From Cololabis saira (taxonomy: Eukaryota; Chordata; Actinopteri; Beloniformes; Belonidae), in NCBI RefSeq assembly GCF_033807715.1, contig NC_084599.1, positions 14,110,625 through 14,174,624 on the forward strand: a stretch of DNA of 64,000 nt, given 5' to 3'. Under the pieces are notes generated by a model. It was not told where the DNA came from. It saw nothing but the letters and a program-made list of their open reading frames with translations, and made no database searches. How positions within the stretch are numbered: the first letter of the stretch is position 1; every line of letters begins with the position of its first letter. The translations under genes were made by a program, and so were the position numbers. This document shows, one piece after another, positions 58,459-64,000 of the stretch.

Positions 58459-59064
58459 GAGTGATGTCTCTGTACCGCTCTTCTCAAAGTGTAGAGTGAG
58501 TGTTTCATGTCCAACTTTGACAGGGTTGTTTCGTTCACTGTTTTAATTAATTTGCTCATAAAATCAACAGTGATTCCCAGCAGCCTCTCTGGCTCCCGGA
58601 GGCACAAAGGACTTTATTAGCTTTGACTATTAATCGCCACTATCTACCCTTACTAATCCTAGATTTATTGGCTAGAATCATATAGAATATCGATTGACTC
58701 TCCCTCATTTTGACCCTCTCAGCGCACCGTAACTCACTAGCAAGTGCCCAATGACATCATTTAGTGAAGATGAGCACACTGCAGATTCTTCTCTGATTTG
58801 TTCTTCTATCTAGGCAAAAGCCGGAGCACAACTCCACGTGAAAAGCTCACACTGACTGGGGTTCGTTGGATGGGGGGGGGGGTTTGTCTGCATTCATTTT
58901 TATTTGTTGTCTCAGAGTAATTCAATCTATGAGAGTGAGTCTGGGCCTCATTATGTAAATTAAATAACCTCATCTGAAAAGAAACATGGAGTGAGCCACA
59001 GCAAGACTCTCACTCTTTCACTCTGTCACTCTGTCACTCTCTTTTTCTGTTTCTCTATCTTTAT

Positions 59065-59068
<4 letters not shown>

Positions 59069-59133
<65 letters not shown>
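59069..59133. repeat. (CT)n followed by (CA)n microsatellite
   Basis: About 20 CT units directly joined to about 12 CA units. Confidence 0.95.
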
Positions 59134-59216
59134 GCACATACATATACACATACATGCAGTGGCAAAAAAACAAACATACACTTGCACTGTACACAGTAAA
59201 GAGGCCTTGCTTAAGG

Positions 59217-59267
<51 letters not shown>
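59217..59267. repeat. (GT)n microsatellite
   Basis: About 25 units, the first of three GT tracts within 300 bases. Confidence 0.95.
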
Positions 59268-59270
<3 letters not shown>

Positions 59271-59329
59271 ACCCAGAGACCTCTATGAGTCCTCAGCTGG
59301 CTTTGGTCTCCTTGTAACAGCAAGGTGAA

Positions 59330-59330
<1 letters not shown>

Positions 59331-59420
<90 letters not shown>

Positions 59421-59424
59421 GTGT
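59331..59424. repeat. (GT)n microsatellite
   Basis: About 46 units with single interruptions. Confidence 0.95.
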
Positions 59425-59488
59425 CACCAGGGAAAATGATCGATAGCTATTAAAACCCACCAGAGCCTCAGTCCAGATGGAGCACTAT

Positions 59489-59489
<1 letters not shown>

Positions 59490-59524
<35 letters not shown>
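59490..59524. repeat. (GT)n microsatellite
   Basis: About 17 units. Confidence 0.95.
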
Positions 59525-59525
<1 letters not shown>

Positions 59526-59529
59526 AGTT

Positions 59530-61785
59530 CAGCCATGATCAAGCACTATGTTTGTACAGGTGGGACACTATAAGGCAGCAGTGCTAACCTGTTCCACTCC
59601 ATTTACTTCTGCAAGCTGGGAAACCTTACCAACCGCACAAGGTGTGTGTTTTTGTTTTAGTATGACTCGGGCTGCACTTGTGTGTTTGTGTTGTTTGTGT
59701 GTGCAAGTGTGACTGGGAGGTTGTCAGCGTGTGTTTGGACTTGCTGGTTATTCAAGCCCGACTTTTTCAGAGGCAATAAAAAAGTGAAACGAGGGGAGGG
59801 GGGGAAAGTGACAGGACCCAGCCTTTTCAGTGTTTTTTTTTTGCTCGAGTTGAGCAGCAGTTTCACTCGGTGAGCATGAGGGAGCCTGAAAGAAGGAAGA
59901 ATGGAAGTTTGTTCGCTTGCGTTTACAGAAGAGGACAGAATAAATACGGGCTTGTCAGAGATAAACACTGATCAACACAACGTGATTTAGGGTGTGGTGA
60001 ATATTTTGCTTAAATTATACTCGAGCTTTAGTGGATACGCGATCAGGATAGGTGAACTCGATCTGCCAGGAGGCATTCGTATGAAACAAGAGACAGTCAT
60101 GCCACAGTTAAAAACAGTCTCCACTCTTATTTTCTCCTGTTTACCTGTCTCTCATGCATGCATGTACACAACCAAGCACACAGACATCCTGCTCACAACT
60201 GTCCTCCGAGACGCCTATGAAACCTGATGACAGATCGATATTGAGTAGTGTTATGATTGTATGGGAGGGGATTTTAACTCTCATCAAGCTGCTGAGCTGA
60301 TTTTATATCTTATCTTTTTAAAAATCTGGACCAACATCCAGTAACGAGTGACTTCATGACACTTTTACATTTATCATTTAAATTACAAAATCACTGTAAC
60401 TGTATCGTGTAATGTTATGTATTAAAAATACAGATAATAATGAAATTGTAATTACCAAGAAGTTGCTTCTGAATAGACTGAATACTTGATAAAAGTTTCT
60501 ATTTGCTTCTTTGCACTCATGCGATTTGTTAATAAGTGCATTAATTCCCATGGGAACGTCCTTGATCTCCAACACAGTTGTAAAACTCCTTCCGGGGCTC
60601 TTTTGAGACTGTAATTTGCCATTCATGCATTGAAAAATTTCAACTTATGTGGCAGATGTAGCAAAGAACCTGTGGGCTATGCTAGCTTGCAACGGAAAAC
60701 AGATTAGCTTGCAAGCTAGTTCTTTGGGAAAACAAACTTCCTTCAGTTGAATATAATTGTACAAGCTTCAAGTGTACGTTACTCTAAAGATTATACTGAT
60801 TTGCGGGCCACAATGGAATGTAATGTTTATCGTTTTACGTTGCATGGTTTCTCCTTGCAGGAGTGCCTTCTTTTGCATATTTCTGGACAATATCGGTCAG
60901 CAATGTGACAGATTTGATAGCAACGACATTACAATTTAACAGATAAAGTTGCAGATACAGTCCTTTTGAATGATTGTGAGGATCTAGGATTGATTTTTTT
61001 TTTTTAAGTATTCCTTTCACAGTTACAGTGGCTAATTGAGCAGACCCTCTTATCCAAATCTCAAAAGTGAGGGGCAATGATCGCGTTACAGCACATTAAG
61101 CGCTAAGTCAAATAAATGAATATATTGATATTTGATTGACTAATAGAATTGAAACATTGTGATTCAGAACTAAATGATAATTCAGGGCTGATACGCTGTG
61201 GTAATCTCTTACAAGGACGTGCCTTAGTTCATTTGACACTACTGTTGTAAAGATGTGTGTTTAAAAAGTTCCCGATGTTTGAAGCGACGATAAACTTGTA
61301 AAATTCTAAAGTGCAAAAGTTAAGTACTGAAGAGGGAGTTGAGTTGAGTTGAGACAGTAGCTCCACCCCCTAAAACTCCTACCAACAGAAGTTTGACTTG
61401 GATATAAATAGGAGGCTTTGGTACTTTACTTTTAAATCAAATGAAATTTAATTTGATTTAATGTATTATTTATTTGTTGTTTATTACAAAACATGCCAGA
61501 GACATGTTATCAAGACATCGAGTAATTGGTCAAAAAGGGTGAAATGTGTATCCTTTATATCCTTTGTGATTAATATAGTGTTATCAAGAATAATATTTTA
61601 CTTTGAAAAGCTGGAAAAGGTTTTAGCATTTTCACTGAAACAGATAACGGAAAACACCAGTATCAGACATGAGGAAACTTTAGTACAATTTCAACATATT
61701 ACTTTACTCTAATTGATCACATAAAACACTTAGGAGTACTTCTACAATTTGAATAAGCAACTTAATATTCTTTATGCATTTAAAA
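59530..61785. other. Intergenic sequence
   Basis: No gene is supported. Small AT-rich repeats only. Confidence 0.4.
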
Positions 61786-61790
61786 CATAG

Positions 61791-62303
61791 GCTGTGTCCG
61801 AAATTGCATACTTCCACCCTAATGAGTATGCAAAACGAGTATGCGAGATTTTTCAGTGCGTCCGAAACATTAGTACATACTCAATAGTATGCTCTATCCA
61901 TACTTATTCCGAAGAAATGTATTAGTGTGGATTGATGGACACTAGCTAAGCAGAAACTTCCCACAATTCAATGCAGTGGCGTTTGGTTGCTAAGTGATAC
62001 GTATATATCATAAGTATTATATTAAGTATAATAATATTATTATATAATATTAATATTATAATATTCGTATATAATAATATTATATAATGTCATCTTGTTT
62101 CGGCCAGAATAAACGGGAAATAGCGCAGCGGTGCTGCTACTGCTGCTGTGACACGTCACTTCCTCCCAACGGCAGGAAGTGACTTGTGCGCTCTGAATAG
62201 TACGTCCGAATTAATGCACACTACTGATATTTACTCAAAAGTGTGCCGAATTTAAGTATACTTTTTTAGTATATACTGTTTAGTATGGCATTTCGGACGC
62301 ACC
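61791..62303. mobile_element. TIR element with GTGTCCGAAAT ends
   Basis: The left end GGCTGTGTCCGAAATTGCATACT is matched by the minus-strand reading of the right end (GGTGCGTCCGAAATGCCATACT). Further inverted internal blocks (GTGCGTCCGAAA, AGTACATACT) are present. The centre (61995-62095) is a palindromic ATAATATTAT tract. The element is non-coding and no TSD is resolved. Confidence 0.72.
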
Positions 62304-62309
62304 AATTAC

Positions 62310-64000
62310 CTTCCAAATACTGCTGACAATGCTCAAAGCCTTTCTCTCTGATTGGCCCCGCATTAAAAAACACCCAACAATTCAAATAACATTTTAGGCT
62401 GTTGATTTAAGTTTTTTTTAAACAATTGAATGTCAATTTTGATAATTAGAGTAGATTCTATAATATGATATAGATACATATGGTTTCCTTCAAAATCATA
62501 CAGACCTAAGAAATAAATGATTATAGATGTCTGTAATGCCTGTAACCACGGAAAATTACAAATAATAAACTATAAAGGCTAAACAGTTTAAAAGTTCTTG
62601 TTTTCATCAGCTGTAATATTTTGGTTTTCCAAAGGAACTTCTCATTTTCTGTTTTTCTTTGCCTAGTTACCAAGCCTTTTGCTAATATTAGAAGATATGA
62701 AGATTTGAAAGACTGGATGGACTGCTTGCTGTCACTTATACTGCATGACCTAATTTGATCACCTCGTCATCCATAACATCAGATTGAATGGTGACACCAG
62801 AGACCTCTGTAGGTCACACAAGAGTTTCCTTGTGTGTGTTTGTGTGTGAGGCAAAGACCTAGTAACACTAATGCGAGTAACCTGTTATGGAGACGCAAAT
62901 AACAGCAGATGAATTAATCAAATTTCTGTGTGTGCTGGTAGGTCAGGTCGGGTGAGGCCAGTGGTGGTGCTGAGAGAGCAGTTTGTTCTGATGTTCCACA
63001 TTCTAGCTCCTGATAGTTTTTTTGATTTTCTAAAACATGTTTTTTCCCCATATGATTCACCTGTCGTGTGCTGGATATTCCCTCTCTGCATCTCAACTTT
63101 CTGACATTGTCATGGGGATTTGCTAGTAAACATGTTGGTTGTCCTGTTGCCCTGCCGACTGAGCAACAAATATTTGGAGCTATGTGGCACCTTCCACCAA
63201 CATTCCAAGATCTGCTGTTTTGGAAAGTTCTCCTGTCAGTCTTCTCTCTCTCTCTCTCCTTGGTCTCCATCCAAGAATCCACTTGCCCTTTTCATTCCCT
63301 CTGTTACCCTTCACTTTCTCCCTCTAGACAAATAGATCATGCCCACTGGTGAAATGAACGTAATAGCAGTAGCTGAGAACAAGTGCTGGTGCCCGACAGC
63401 AGGAGTTCACAGCTGCGATAGTGCTGTAATGTATCTGTGATGTTGAAGGGCCCACACAAGAGAGGACTGATAGCAACATGGCAAGCACAGGTCTTTGAAT
63501 ATCCGTGAAGTTACTTGTGCTAATGTGCCAATGACAGATGAAAAAAAAACCATTAGCAACATTAAGCATTACAGGCACTGACATAAACTAACATCAGTCT
63601 TTCGAGGAACAGCTGACTAGCAAAGGATAAAGTTGACATATGTTGGCAACATTGGATGATGGGCAATCCAATGTTGCAATGTCTCCAAGCAGCCAACGTT
63701 TATGAAGTTATGAACTATTAGCCAGTTGTTTCAGCTTGTTCTTAGATGTATAATCTGAGAATAACAGTAATATTACGATTATATAAACTGTATATGCAAT
63801 ATCAACCATGTTTTTAACTTGGGGAAACTTAAATGTGCAGTATACAGCTGTGAAATACAAAATCCGTAGCCTACTGTATATGGAGTCAGTATATTTATTC
63901 AGTTACTGTGCTCAGCAGCCCTTTAATTATAAGTTAGAAAATGATTCAAGTTCTTCTAATTACAAAGAATAATCCAATAAACGACAAGAGAATACAAACC
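62310..64000. other. Intergenic sequence to the window end
   Basis: Short (TC)n and (GT)n runs (63240 and 62830). No gene is supported. The frames at 62914-63584 are of ordinary chance length. Confidence 0.4.

Overview
The window is vertebrate nuclear DNA, almost certainly from a teleost (ray-finned fish). It is intron-bearing and microsatellite-rich. It carries fish-typical mobile DNA (Rex3/RTE, L2- and L1-like LINEs, tRNA-headed SINEs, Tc1/mariner, hAT, piggyBac-like, DIRS and Penelope remnants) and single-copy vertebrate genes with fish-like divergence. Three protein-coding genes can be supported, all on the minus strand. They are a Fas-ligand gene (faslg, four exons, 18870-20498), a five-exon conserved coiled-coil gene I could not name (30500-33234), and the intronless AP-1 gene jun (CDS 50659-51555) with a recognisable promoter and 3' UTR.

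Layout. 1-2440 is unannotated. 2449-4020 holds a short terminal-repeat element, a (TAA)n tract and an antisense L2-like 3' end. 4255-5552 is a 5'-truncated L1-like insertion with target-site duplications (TSDs). 5855-8240 is Rex3 followed by an L2-like LINE split by a MITE. 8318-9700 is MITEs and a retroelement tail. 11960-12310 is a Penelope remnant. 12735-15845 is a long composite repeat: a G-rich block, a (CA)n block, and a 3' end with a pentanucleotide tail. 16190-16700 is a SINE plus (ATAAG)n. 18360-20520 is faslg. 21020-26772 is a cluster of three or four copies of one Tc1/mariner (IS630-type) family, one of them inside an antisense LINE (25200-27410). 27430-30060 has fossil Tc1 fragments. 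30500-33310 is the coiled-coil gene, with a 9-bp-TSD foldback element in intron 4 and an 8-bp-TSD hAT element in intron 1. 33336-36817 holds foldback/TIR MITEs. 36840-38670 is a DIRS-like fragment interrupted by the (CA)n repeat family. 39057-39588 is a SINE with perfect TSDs. 41116-43548 is a hAT element containing a MITE and a solo LTR, which itself contains a piggyBac-like MITE. 46150-47220 has retroelement scraps. 48480-48600 is a dense cluster of immediate-early-type regulatory motifs. 49925-52130 is jun with its promoter. 52227-52885 is a second hAT copy, inverted relative to the one in intron 1. 55165-56969 is a 265-bp direct duplication flanking another copy of the (CA)n family. 57000-64000 is mainly microsatellites and one TIR element.

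How the genes relate. JUN forms AP-1, and FASLG is a classical AP-1/JNK-responsive death ligand in mammals. Their 30-kb proximity here is therefore of interest, but nothing in the sequence proves co-regulation. I did not find a new multi-gene system. The strongest unusual signals are structural: nested and paired transposons with exact TSDs, a long flanking duplication, and a jun promoter whose motif order matches the mammalian one. Coordinates of repeats without TSDs are approximate.
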